A program made the translations under genes and the position numbers. From Flavobacterium sp. KACC 22761 (lineage in GTDB: Bacteria; Bacteroidota; Bacteroidia; Flavobacteriales; Flavobacteriaceae), in assembly GCF_034058155.1 (NCBI RefSeq), contig NZ_CP139148.1, positions 3,596,001 to 3,660,000 on the forward strand: 64,000 nt of DNA, given 5' to 3'. The number at the start of each line of letters is the position of its first letter. The first letter of the stretch is position 1. Positions 36,798-45,243 of the stretch are shown here, piece after piece. The notes beneath the pieces were generated by a model. It saw nothing but the letters and a program-made list of their open reading frames with translations, was not told the DNA's origin and made no database searches.

Positions 36798-38069
36798 ATG
36801 AAAAATATATTTATGAATTTAACTGAAGATTTAACCGCAAAGCACGCAAAGATAAAACGCAATGTCCACAAAGGAATAAAACTTTGTGTCCTTTGCGGAG
36901 TCTTTGCGCTCTTTGCGGTTAATTTAAGCTGCAATGAAAAGAAAGCAGAAGAACCACAAGAAGAAGAAAAGTCAACTACAGAAGTGGCTTTAACCGTTTC
37001 TCAATACAAAACAATCGGAATTGAAACAGGAATTGTAGAAGATCGAAATCTGAATAAAATCATTAAAGCGAATGGATATACGACAGTTCCTCCGCAAAAT
37101 TCAGCTGAAGTTTCGACTTTAATTGGTGGAACAGTAAAAGACATCTTTGTTTTGGAAGGAACATATGTAAATAAAGGGAAAGTTTTAGCAACGATTCAGA
37201 ATCTGGAAGTTATCGGAATGCAGGAAGATTATCAGTCGGCTGTGGCTAATGTGGAATATTTGCAGTTAGAATATAACCGTCAGAAGACTTTAAGCGACGA
37301 AAATGTCAATCCGAGAAAAACTTTTCAGGAGGTAAAAGCCAAATTAGCTGCAGAAAGAGCCCGCGCACAGGCGGCAAAAAACAAATTGGATGCCTTACAT
37401 GTTAATACAAAAGGAACGACATCAGTTGTGCCAATTGTTTCTCCGATAAATGGTTTTGTTGGAAAAATCAATATTGCGAAAGGCGCTTTTGCGAATACAG
37501 GAGTTTCGCTTTTTGAAGTCGTTGATAACAGTCAGATGCATTTGGATTTGAACGTTTATGAAAAAGATTTAGGTTCCATTTCGATTGGTCAGGTAATTGA
37601 TTTTGTCTTAACGAATCAGTCAAATAAATCGATTAAAGGAAAGATTTTCGGAATCAATAAATCTTTTTCTAACGAAAGCAAAACGGTTGCCGTTCATGCT
37701 AAAATTGAGCCTGCTGATGCAAAAGGCCTGATTCCGGGAATGTATGTTTCTGCGAATATTAATATTGTTAATGCAACTGTCCCAGCGCTTCCAAAAGATG
37801 CCGTTGTCAAAAATGCTGATAAATATTTTGTGTTTATACAGGAGGAAGGACAAGTAGAAGAAAAACACGATCACAAAGAAGGAGAAAAAGAAGAAGCTCA
37901 CGAAGAAGAAGTGCATTTTAAAGCCAGAGAAGTAATCCCAGGAACAACCGATTTAGGTTTTACCGAAGTGAAGTTCGTAAATGATATTCCAGCCAATGCT
38001 AAAATTGTGACAAAAGGCGCATTTTATCTACTTTCTGTGATGAAAGGCGGAGGAGAGCATACACACTAA
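36798..38069 (+). CDS. RND membrane-fusion lipoprotein (CzcB/CusB type) with repeat-derived signal peptide
   Basis: A 423-residue periplasmic adaptor. The mature protein starts at the lipobox cysteine in AVNLSC (Cys45), followed by an acidic stretch, lipoyl/hairpin and barrel domains (VSTLIGGTVKDIFVLEGTYVNKG, VSPINGFVGKINIAKGAF). A His/Glu-rich insert of about 25 residues (about 353-378, KHDHKEGEKEEAHEEEVH) can bind metal. Residues 12-42, which supply the hydrophobic part of the signal peptide, are encoded entirely by an inverted repeat (36831-36922) that occurs elsewhere as intergenic DNA. It works with the pump and the TolC-like channel. Confidence 0.9.
   Translation: MKNIFMNLTEDLTAKHAKIKRNVHKGIKLCVLCGVFALFAVNLSCNEKKAEEPQEEEKSTTEVALTVSQYKTIGIETGIVEDRNLNKIIKANGYTTVPPQNSAEVSTLIGGTVKDIFVLEGTYVNKGKVLATIQNLEVIGMQEDYQSAVANVEYLQLEYNRQKTLSDENVNPRKTFQEVKAKLAAERARAQAAKNKLDALHVNTKGTTSVVPIVSPINGFVGKINIAKGAFANTGVSLFEVVDNSQMHLDLNVYEKDLGSISIGQVIDFVLTNQSNKSIKGKIFGINKSFSNESKTVAVHAKIEPADAKGLIPGMYVSANINIVNATVPALPKDAVVKNADKYFVFIQEEGQVEEKHDHKEGEKEEAHEEEVHFKAREVIPGTTDLGFTEVKFVNDIPANAKIVTKGAFYLLSVMKGGGEHTH
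36831..36922. repeat. CCGCAAAG-family inverted repeat inside a coding region
   Basis: Arms TTAACCGCAAAGCACGCAAA (from 36831) and TTTGCGCTCTTTGCGGTTAA (to 36922) agree at 20 of 22 positions, with smaller CACAAAGG / CCTTTG complements inside. The same arm sequence is intergenic at 1779 and 14721. Here it is in frame and encodes the signal peptide of the fusion protein. Confidence 0.9.
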
Positions 38070-38076
38070 TTTTTTT

Positions 38077-38329
38077 AAGAAGCTAAGGTTCTAAGTTACT
38101 AAGGTGCTGAGTTTTTTATGCTGGAATTAAATTTGCTCGCAAAGGCGCAAAGACGCAAAGTTTTTGATATAGAGAATAAACGATCTATTTGTCATTTCGA
38201 CGAAGGAGAAATCTCCGCGAGAAACTCTACAAAGATTGGATTTTGGGAGCAGAGCTACTTGTGGAGATTTCTCCTTCGTCGAAATGACATAAAACGAGAA
38301 AAAACTTTGCGTCTTTGCGACTTTGCGAG
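38077..38329. repeat. Heptad tract and nested double palindrome
   Basis: A CTAAG heptad tract (38077-38110) is followed by two nested inverted repeats. The outer arms are CTCGCAAAGGCGCAAAGACG (38136-38165) and its counterpart (38300-38329). The inner arms are perfect over 27 bases (38190-38216 and 38263-38289, containing GTCATTTCGACGAAGGAG). The 409-base gap between the fusion protein and the P-type ATPase has no gene; the 89-codon frame through it is only repeat sequence. Confidence 0.9.
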
Positions 38330-38478
38330 ATTAACTCCATCAGACTTTAAAAAAAAACATAGAGGCTTAGCGCCTTTGTGGCAATAAACTTTACCACAAA
38401 ATGCTTAAATTTAGAACATTATTTTAAACAAAGTTTCTCGAATCTAAAACTTGAAACTTTAAACTTGAAACTCTAAAA

Positions 38479-40479
38479 ATGATACATCAAGATAAAGAAG
38501 TGAAAAACACAAAAAATAAAGCCAAGCCGTCTTGCTGTTGTTCACATGACGAGCCTGTGCATATTGATAATGAAGGACATGATCACGAAGGACACGATCA
38601 TGAGCATAATGTTGAAGGGGGACTTTTCAAACTATTTCTGACATCAATTATATCATTTGTTTTATTGCTAATAGGAATTGGTTTTGATAACTATTTTCCC
38701 CAAAGCTGGTTTACAGGTTATGTCAGAATTGCGTGGTATGCAATCGCGTATCTTCCAATCGGACTTCCCGTTTTAAGAGAAGCTTACGAAAGCATTTTAA
38801 AAGGAGATATTTTCTCTGAATTTTTCCTCATGTCTATTGCCACAATCGGCGCTTTTGCCATTGGAGAATATCCAGAAGGTGTTGCTGTTATGCTGTTTTA
38901 TACTATAGGCGAAACTTTTCAGGGAATGGCAGTTAGTAGAGCAAAATCAAGTATTAAAAGTCTATTGGATCAGCGTCCCGATGAGGTTCATGTTTTAGAA
39001 AACAATGTTGCAGTAAAAGTAAAAGCCAAAGACGTTCAGATTGGAGCTATTATTCAGCTAAAAGCAGGAGAAAAATTAGGTTTGGATGGCGAACTACTAT
39101 CAGATTCCGCCTCATTTAATACAGCAGCTTTAACAGGAGAAAGTAAGCCAGCTACCAAAAAGAAAGGCGAAACTGTTTTGGCAGGAATGATAAACGGCAA
39201 TACAATTGCCGAGGTTAAAGTAACAACAGCTTACAGCGATAGTAAATTATCTAAAATTCTGGAGCTGGTACAAAATGCCACAACCAAAAAGGCGCCAGCG
39301 GAATTGTTTATCAGAAAGTTTGCTAAAATTTATACGCCAATTGTGGTGTTTTTGGCAATCGGAATTTGTTTGATTCCGATGCTTTTCGTTCAGAATTATG
39401 TTTTCACAGATTGGCTTTACAGATCGTTGGTTTTTCTTGTGATTTCTTGTCCGTGTGCGTTGGTTATTAGTATTCCCCTCGGATATTTTGGTGGAATTGG
39501 CGCTGCAAGCAGAAACGGAATCTTATTTAAAGGAAGTAATTTCCTTGACAGTATTTCGACAATCCAGAATGTTGTGGTAGACAAAACAGGAACCATGACC
39601 GAAGGTGTTTTTAAGGTTCAAGAAGTCATTATAAAACCCGAGTTTGACAAAAACGAAATTCTAAGACTAGTAAATGCTCTTGAAAACAGAAGCACGCACC
39701 CCGTGGCAACAGCCATTCATAATCATGTTGGGCCAGTTGATTCTTCAGTAGAATTAAAAGAAATCGAAGAAATTTCAGGACACGGATTAAAAGCAACACA
39801 CAACGGAAAAGAATTATTTGTTGGGAATTTTAAACTTTTGGATAAATATTCGATTTCATACGACATTGATGCATCTTCAATAGTCTACACTACAATTGCA
39901 ATTGCGTATGAAGGCAGATTTGCTGGTTATTTAACCATTGCTGATGAAATTAAAGCAGATGCCAAAGAAACCGTTTCTAAGTTAAAATCTTTAGGAGTAA
40001 AACTTACGATGCTGAGCGGAGACAAAACCAATGTGGTTCAGTTCGTAGCTGATAAATTAGGAATTACAAAAGCTTTTGGCGATTTGCTTCCAGAAGATAA
40101 AGTCAATAAAGTCAACGAAATTAAAGCCAAAAACGAAACCATTGCTTTTGTAGGTGATGGCGTAAACGATGCGCCTGTAATTGCTTTAAGTACGGTTGGA
40201 ATTGCGATGGGAGGTTTAGGAAGCGATGCTGCCATAGAAACTGCCGATGTGGTTATTCAGGATGATAAACCAAGCAAAATTGCAACGGCAATCAATATTG
40301 GCAAACAAACCAAAAAGATTGTGTGGCAGAATATTACATTGGCATTCGTAGTTAAGGCTTTTGTCTTAATTCTTGGCGCGGGCGGACTTGCCACGATGTG
40401 GGAAGCTGTTTTTGCCGACGTCGGTGTGGCATTGCTAGCGATTTTGAATGCCGTAAGGATTCAGAAAATGAGGTTTTAA
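38479..40479 (+). CDS. Zn/Cd-type P1B ATPase
   Basis: A 666-residue heavy-metal exporting ATPase. The cytoplasmic N-terminus has CCCSHD and a His-rich stretch (HDHEGHDHEH) in place of a classical metal-binding domain. Landmarks: TGES actuator loop, CPC in the metal-binding helix, DKTGT phosphorylation site, the histidine-proline locus STHPVA, and GDGVNDAPV. The residues after CPC (CPCALVISIPLGYF) fit the Zn/Cd/Co group. It would pump metal from cytoplasm to periplasm, complementing the RND pump upstream. Confidence 0.92.
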   Translation: MIHQDKEVKNTKNKAKPSCCCSHDEPVHIDNEGHDHEGHDHEHNVEGGLFKLFLTSIISFVLLLIGIGFDNYFPQSWFTGYVRIAWYAIAYLPIGLPVLREAYESILKGDIFSEFFLMSIATIGAFAIGEYPEGVAVMLFYTIGETFQGMAVSRAKSSIKSLLDQRPDEVHVLENNVAVKVKAKDVQIGAIIQLKAGEKLGLDGELLSDSASFNTAALTGESKPATKKKGETVLAGMINGNTIAEVKVTTAYSDSKLSKILELVQNATTKKAPAELFIRKFAKIYTPIVVFLAIGICLIPMLFVQNYVFTDWLYRSLVFLVISCPCALVISIPLGYFGGIGAASRNGILFKGSNFLDSISTIQNVVVDKTGTMTEGVFKVQEVIIKPEFDKNEILRLVNALENRSTHPVATAIHNHVGPVDSSVELKEIEEISGHGLKATHNGKELFVGNFKLLDKYSISYDIDASSIVYTTIAIAYEGRFAGYLTIADEIKADAKETVSKLKSLGVKLTMLSGDKTNVVQFVADKLGITKAFGDLLPEDKVNKVNEIKAKNETIAFVGDGVNDAPVIALSTVGIAMGGLGSDAAIETADVVIQDDKPSKIATAINIGKQTKKIVWQNITLAFVVKAFVLILGAGGLATMWEAVFADVGVALLAILNAVRIQKMRF

Positions 40480-41768
40480 TGCTGATGTAAAGCAATAACA
40501 ATCTCCTTCCATCTGTCTTCAGAGTAAAACTTTTGAAATGATCCATTAGATAAAAGATTTTTTAAACTTAAATCACCTCTAAGATGGTTTAGACTTAAAA
40601 AATCTAAAGCAATGCTTCGGAATTGTTCTTCGTTGGTTTGATTGTAAATTTTTGCAAAAAGTTCTGCTGCTTCAAAGTTTTGAGCACTCGTCATTCCACC
40701 TAAAATCATAGAAGCATTGTTGTAATTGTCATACACTTTTTGAAATTCTTTTGTTTGGTACCATTTCTTTGCTTCATTAATAAGTTTTAAGGTATCATCA
40801 ATATCTTTTTTATCTTTTTTTGAAGCTTTTTCGACAGTTGGAAGTTCATAAATAAAACCGTAATTGAGAGCATAAATTTTTAGAGGCAAAAGTCCAAAAG
40901 AAACACGTCTTTTATCCGCTTCATTTTCTTTTAAAATTCTTCTAAAACCAGAAGCTTTGCCATTTCGTGTCCAATTTACTTGCGTTCCATAAAGTTGTTT
41001 GTAATTCAAATTGCATTGAACTCGATCGTATAAAAAAGCATAATTTTCCATGTCGAGTTCGTTGGTCTCCTTTAATTTTTTCATTTCTTGTAGAGCTTCT
41101 TTTTGAAACAGAATATCTTGATCTGAGTGCTGAACAATAAGCCAAAAATTATGAGCTCCATCTTTTCCTATTTGGGATATTTTTGGCCAACCGTTGGTTC
41201 TTAGAATCTCTTTTGCAACAGAAAAATTTTTATAATCCAGTTCATTAATTTTCTGCTGTAAAGCATTCAATTGTTCGGGATCTGAAGTCTGGATTTTTGC
41301 ATATCTGATTTTTTGATCTTCAATTCCCATTGCGTTAATTTGTTTTCGAAGTTCCGGCATTTTTAATGTCTTTTCGTATTCCTGTTCTTTTAAACGTGCT
41401 TTTTGGGCAATGACTTTCCATTCTTCAGGATAATTGTTTCTAATAAAATCAAAATACGGATCTATCAGTAATTGATCAGCTTCGGTCCAGCCAGTATCTA
41501 GCGACAAATTTAAATACTGAAATGCTTTTGTTTTATTTTCGTCAAGCGAATACATTCCTGCCGCTTTGTAGGAATTTAAAGCATCTGGTTCTTGAATTGA
41601 AAATGCTTTCTCCAGTTTCGGAATAGCATTTTTATAATCTTTTTGAAGATGAAATAATGAAGCTTCTGCAATCAAAGCTTCGTAGTTCAAATTGTTTTGC
41701 CCTTCAGAAGTATAAAAACTAAATAACAGCAAGGCAAATCCAAATTGTTTCAGATATTTTAAAATCAT
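40476..41768 (-). CDS. Exported TPR-like protein with DUF6624 domain
   Basis: A 430-residue protein with a signal peptide (to about residue 23). TPR-like helices cover about 30-105. A DUF6624 region follows (about 165-280), with IGKDGAHNFWLIVQHSDQD and YDRVQCNLNYKQLYGTQ. The C-terminal third is helical. Role unknown. Its stop codon and that of the convergent ATPase share the sequence TTAA (40476-40479), leaving no spacer between the two genes. Confidence 0.75.
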   Translation of the reverse strand: MILKYLKQFGFALLLFSFYTSEGQNNLNYEALIAEASLFHLQKDYKNAIPKLEKAFSIQEPDALNSYKAAGMYSLDENKTKAFQYLNLSLDTGWTEADQLLIDPYFDFIRNNYPEEWKVIAQKARLKEQEYEKTLKMPELRKQINAMGIEDQKIRYAKIQTSDPEQLNALQQKINELDYKNFSVAKEILRTNGWPKISQIGKDGAHNFWLIVQHSDQDILFQKEALQEMKKLKETNELDMENYAFLYDRVQCNLNYKQLYGTQVNWTRNGKASGFRRILKENEADKRRVSFGLLPLKIYALNYGFIYELPTVEKASKKDKKDIDDTLKLINEAKKWYQTKEFQKVYDNYNNASMILGGMTSAQNFEAAELFAKIYNQTNEEQFRSIALDFLSLNHLRGDLSLKNLLSNGSFQKFYSEDRWKEIVIALHQH

Positions 41769-41830
41769 TTTTCAGCTTTTTGGAAGATGAAAATACGAAT
41801 TATATTTTTATATGTCTGAAAAAGAGTGTT

Positions 41831-42481
41831 TTAAAAATTCAATTCAATTATGTTGTCATTATTTTCCAAAGTTATTTTCACCGGATTGCTTTCAGATCGA
41901 ATTTGGGTTGGATACCAATTTCTAGTGGGTTGTACCAAAATTAATAAACCTTCATGATCGCCAATGGCGGAGAATTTATCGGTATTTGTATTTTGAGAAA
42001 AGAAATGCAATCCGTGTTCTTCGATTAATTGTTTTCCAAGTTTGAATGGACTTTCGGTCACAATTCCGATTTCGCTTATGCATAAAATCGAAGCAGAATT
42101 AAATTCGCCAACTTGTTCATTATTAAGGTCATGTCGGGCAATGAATTCGAGTAAATTTCCATTGTGATCGAAGAAATAAATAGAATGCGCATTCCAATTT
42201 TCAAAATGAGTAACCACGCTTTTATCTTCTAAAACAATTAAATCCACTTTGTCTTTGCACCACTGAATGGCTTCTTCCAGTTGATTTTCGGGAATATTGA
42301 AGGCAAAATGATATATGGAATCAAACTCCTTATCCTCAACAAATTTTAAAATGGAAGTTCCAGCCTGAAATGTTATCGATTTTTGGTCATTTTCCAGAAT
42401 AAAAAGTCCAAAAATGTTTTGATAAAAGGCTTTCGTTTTTTGAAGATCGTTTGTTTTGATTTGTATCTGATCTATTCTCAT
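41831..42481 (-). CDS. Glyoxalase/VOC-superfamily protein
   Basis: A 216-residue protein. The first VOC module is clear (IDQIQIKTNDLQKTKAFYQN, FFDHNGNLLEFIARHDL), and a degenerate second module follows (about 125-216). VOC metal ligands include His and Glu positions in the first module (Glu of NLLEFI). Members are lyases, dioxygenases or resistance proteins; nothing here decides the substrate. It stands alone upstream of the TPR protein on the same strand. Confidence 0.8.
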   Translation of the reverse strand: MRIDQIQIKTNDLQKTKAFYQNIFGLFILENDQKSITFQAGTSILKFVEDKEFDSIYHFAFNIPENQLEEAIQWCKDKVDLIVLEDKSVVTHFENWNAHSIYFFDHNGNLLEFIARHDLNNEQVGEFNSASILCISEIGIVTESPFKLGKQLIEEHGLHFFSQNTNTDKFSAIGDHEGLLILVQPTRNWYPTQIRSESNPVKITLENNDNIIELNF

Positions 42482-42715
42482 GACAATAATTTTTTATAAA
42501 AAGAAAAAAGTTTCTTTTGAATGACAATCAAATTTAAAGAATGTCAGTAATATCAAAGTTGCAACGCTATTTTATCCATCAATGAAAGGATAACAAATAA
42601 GTATTAATTGCAGTTAAATTACAGCTCTAAATATTTTATTAAAGTTACAAAAAGACAAAAGGTGATTGTTGTAAAATTATCGTAAAAACTTTCATTTTGT
42701 AATCTCTGCATTTAA

Positions 42716-42742
42716 ATAAAAAAAGCCCGATCATCATCGGGC
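42716..42742 (-). terminator. Rho-independent terminator for the sulfatase gene
   Basis: Read on the minus strand, the stem GCCCGAT / ATCGGGC with a 4-base loop is followed by a T-run. It lies 10 bases after the sulfatase stop. Confidence 0.82.
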
Positions 42743-42751
42743 ATTTATATT

Positions 42752-44206
42752 TTAATATGTAGCAGGTTTTCTAACATTCTTACCAACTTTATTATTCAAA
42801 TCGTCTCCAAGATCTTCTCTTGCTTGATCTGCAATTTTCTGGATTTCGGCTACAATTTCAGGATATAATTGTTGTACATCACGAATTTCTCCCGGATCAT
42901 GGGCTAAATCGTACAGCGCCATCGGAAATTCTGTGGAAGCTCCTTCACCACGGTAACCGTCTTTTCCTTGCAGTTTTTTATTGTAGGTTGTTCCTTTGTG
43001 TGGAAAAACCAGTTTCCAATGTTTGTATCGAATGGCTTCTAAATTATTGCCTCCATTTGCGAAATAGTAATAAAAAACGTCTCTTGGTCCTGAAGTCGTT
43101 TTTCCCGTCAAAACAGGAACAAAATTCAAACCATCAATTTGATTTTTTGGCAAAGATGCGCCCGTAATTGAAGCAATTGTAGGCAATAAATCCATATTGG
43201 TCATTAGCGAACTATTTACGGTTCCTGCATTTATTTTTCCTGGCCATCGAATTAAGAATGGAACTCTCGTACCGCCTTCCCAAGTTGTCGATTTTCCTTC
43301 TCTAAAACCACCAGAAGAACCCGCATTGTCACCAAATACTAACCACGGACCATTATCGCTGGTTAAAATTAAAACGGTATTTTTTGCAATTCCTTCTTTA
43401 TCTAATGTTTTTATTATTTCGCCAATAGACCAATCCAATTCCATTATAACATCCCCAAAAAGCCCTAATTCGCTTTTGCCTTTAAATTTGTCCGAAACGG
43501 CTAAAGGCGCGTGTGGCAAAGGATGTGTTAGATATAAAAAGAAAGGATCTTTTTTGTTTTTCTTAATAAAAGCAACTGCTTTTTCCGTAAAAAGAGTAGT
43601 TAGTTTTGAAGCATCTTTGATATTTTCAATGGTGTCAATAATTGTTGTGTTACTGATTAATGGAAGCGGAGGGAAGCTAGAACGCATATCTTTAGCATCT
43701 GTAACTTTTGAGTAGCCATCATAATCAATTGGCCACACATCATGTGAATACGGAATCCCGAAAAATTCGTCAAAACCATAATTTGTTGGCCAATAAGGCA
43801 ATTCATTTCCCAAATGCCATTTTCCGTAATTGGCAGTTTTGTAGCCGTTTTTCTTTAAAAGCGATGCAATCGTTTCTTCATTTGGATTTAAGGCATGCTT
43901 AGCGCCTGGAAGCAATACGCCTGACATTCCAATCCGATTTGGGTAGCAACCTGTTAATAAAGCGGCTCTCGAAGCAGTACAAATCGCTTGTCCGGCATTA
44001 AAGTTTGTAAATCGCATTCCTTCCTGAGCAATCTGATTAAAATGAGGCGTAGCGACACCTGTCATTCCATATGGCTCAGTGTCTCCGTAGCCCATATCAT
44101 CCATATTGATGATAATGATATTGGGTTTTGAATTTGACTTTTTGCTTTGCGCAATACTCAACGAAGTAATTGCAAAAAGCACGAGTAAGAAGAAACTTCT
44201 TTTCAT
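42752..44206 (-). CDS. Secreted arylsulfatase (formylglycine-type)
   Basis: A 484-residue alkaline-phosphatase-superfamily sulfatase with a signal peptide (MKRSFFLLVLFAITSLSIAQ). Metal ligands are in INMDDMGYGD. The cysteine to be converted to formylglycine is Cys76 in CTASRAALLTG, the C-x-A-x-R type. The catalytic lysine/histidine segment is KTANYGKWHLG, and TSDNGPW provides further ligands. The start is the ATG at 44206; an upstream in-frame start at 44317 would run through a terminator. The sulfated substrate is unknown. No maturation enzyme is in view. Confidence 0.92.
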   Translation of the reverse strand: MKRSFFLLVLFAITSLSIAQSKKSNSKPNIIIINMDDMGYGDTEPYGMTGVATPHFNQIAQEGMRFTNFNAGQAICTASRAALLTGCYPNRIGMSGVLLPGAKHALNPNEETIASLLKKNGYKTANYGKWHLGNELPYWPTNYGFDEFFGIPYSHDVWPIDYDGYSKVTDAKDMRSSFPPLPLISNTTIIDTIENIKDASKLTTLFTEKAVAFIKKNKKDPFFLYLTHPLPHAPLAVSDKFKGKSELGLFGDVIMELDWSIGEIIKTLDKEGIAKNTVLILTSDNGPWLVFGDNAGSSGGFREGKSTTWEGGTRVPFLIRWPGKINAGTVNSSLMTNMDLLPTIASITGASLPKNQIDGLNFVPVLTGKTTSGPRDVFYYYFANGGNNLEAIRYKHWKLVFPHKGTTYNKKLQGKDGYRGEGASTEFPMALYDLAHDPGEIRDVQQLYPEIVAEIQKIADQAREDLGDDLNNKVGKNVRKPATY

Positions 44207-44296
44207 GATTTTACTGGTTTTTTGGATAATAAATAGTTTAAAGGCGTATAGTATAAGTTTGGTTGGGCGCAAATATATTTCTAATCGCTGTAATAA

Positions 44297-44332
44297 AAAT
44301 AAAAAAGCCTGTTTCATTTATAGAAACAGGCT
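44297..44332 (-). terminator. Rho-independent terminator for the DUF1810 gene
   Basis: Minus-strand stem AGCCTGTTTC / GAAACAGGCT followed by a T-run. It lies between the DUF1810 stop and the sulfatase start, and supports the shorter sulfatase start. Confidence 0.82.
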
Positions 44333-44396
44333 AGAAAATTTGTGAATTTTGGGGCGTATTCACAAATTTTTAATTTTAGATAAATTATTTAATAGA

Positions 44397-44831
44397 TTAC
44401 AAATTACTGTACAATAATTGCAACGTATGAAAGTCGGTTGATCCATCAAAATACTTATGCAACGCTTCTTGAAAAACCGGTTCAGTATTTTGAACGCTTG
44501 CAAATAATGTTAAGCAAGATTGAAGTCTTTCGTCATCTGGATTTCCAAATATTTCTGTTGCCGTTTTTTCCTCTGTTTTGATTAATTCAGAAGTTATTTC
44601 GATGAGATGTTTTCCTAAAATCGGATGTTCCAAAAAAGCGATCGCTTCATCGGCATTTTTGATTTCGTAGAATCTTGAAGTATCGCAAGATCCTGATCCT
44701 TTGATCTGCGGAAACACAAACCACATCCAAGGAGATTCTTTTTTACCTTTCTTAATTTCGGCAAGCGCAGATAGGTATAGCTTGTTTTGTGCGTCTAAAA
44801 AACGCATTAATTCGTTGTTGTTGTAGGACAT
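44397..44831 (-). CDS. DUF1810 family protein
   Basis: A 144-residue soluble protein matching DUF1810: LMRFLDAQNKLYLSALAEIKKGKKESPWMWFVFPQIKG, then HPILGKHLIEIT and a C-terminal KYFDGSTDFHTLQLL. DUF1810 proteins resemble calpastatin-like or macrodomain-associated proteins and are proposed to take part in ADP-ribose or NAD-linked chemistry. No link to the neighbours is evident. Confidence 0.87.
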   Translation of the reverse strand: MSYNNNELMRFLDAQNKLYLSALAEIKKGKKESPWMWFVFPQIKGSGSCDTSRFYEIKNADEAIAFLEHPILGKHLIEITSELIKTEEKTATEIFGNPDDERLQSCLTLFASVQNTEPVFQEALHKYFDGSTDFHTLQLLYSNL

Positions 44832-45243
44832 TCTGTACTGATTTTATTTGGGGCAATCAGGTCATAAAACTACTCAAAAATTGTTTAGTTGTACACGCTG
44901 GGATCTTTTTTTTGAAGCTATTTTCAAAGAAATGCGAAACTAAAAATTTAAGCTTGTTTTTTGCTGAACAAACTGATTAGGATTTCGAATAAAAAGCCGA
45001 AAAAATAAAAAAATTGCAAAATCAGAATTAAAGCCTATTTTTATTTTAGCACTATTATTCGGACTAACGTCTTTTTTTATTGTTACAAAAATCAATTTTT
45101 ACTGGTATTCCTGTTGCAAAATTTTTATTTTAGCGAAAGAGCATGATTGTGACCATTGTGGTGAATCATTTTTAAGACGGTATTTGTTTCGGAAAATGCC
45201 AAATTCTTCTAACGGGTATTTTCGCCCATTAAAAATAAAAAAT
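44832..45243. other. 412-base intergenic region with no recognisable feature
   Basis: AT-rich divergent spacer between DUF1810 (minus) and the DapB-like gene (plus). No hairpin, repeat family or convincing promoter pair is visible. An open frame from 45184 merges into the DapB-like gene but is not conserved. Confidence 0.5.

Noticed and set aside
38118..38387. An 89-codon open frame between the fusion protein and P-type ATPase genes
   Set aside because: It consists almost wholly of the nested palindromes; no protein-like conservation is expected.
43197..43715. A 172-codon open frame opposite the sulfatase gene
   Set aside because: It is antisense to strongly conserved sulfatase motifs and has no protein-family features of its own.
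44207..44317. Longer N-terminus for the sulfatase
   Set aside because: The extension would run through the DUF1810 terminator, and a standard signal peptide begins at the ATG at 44206.
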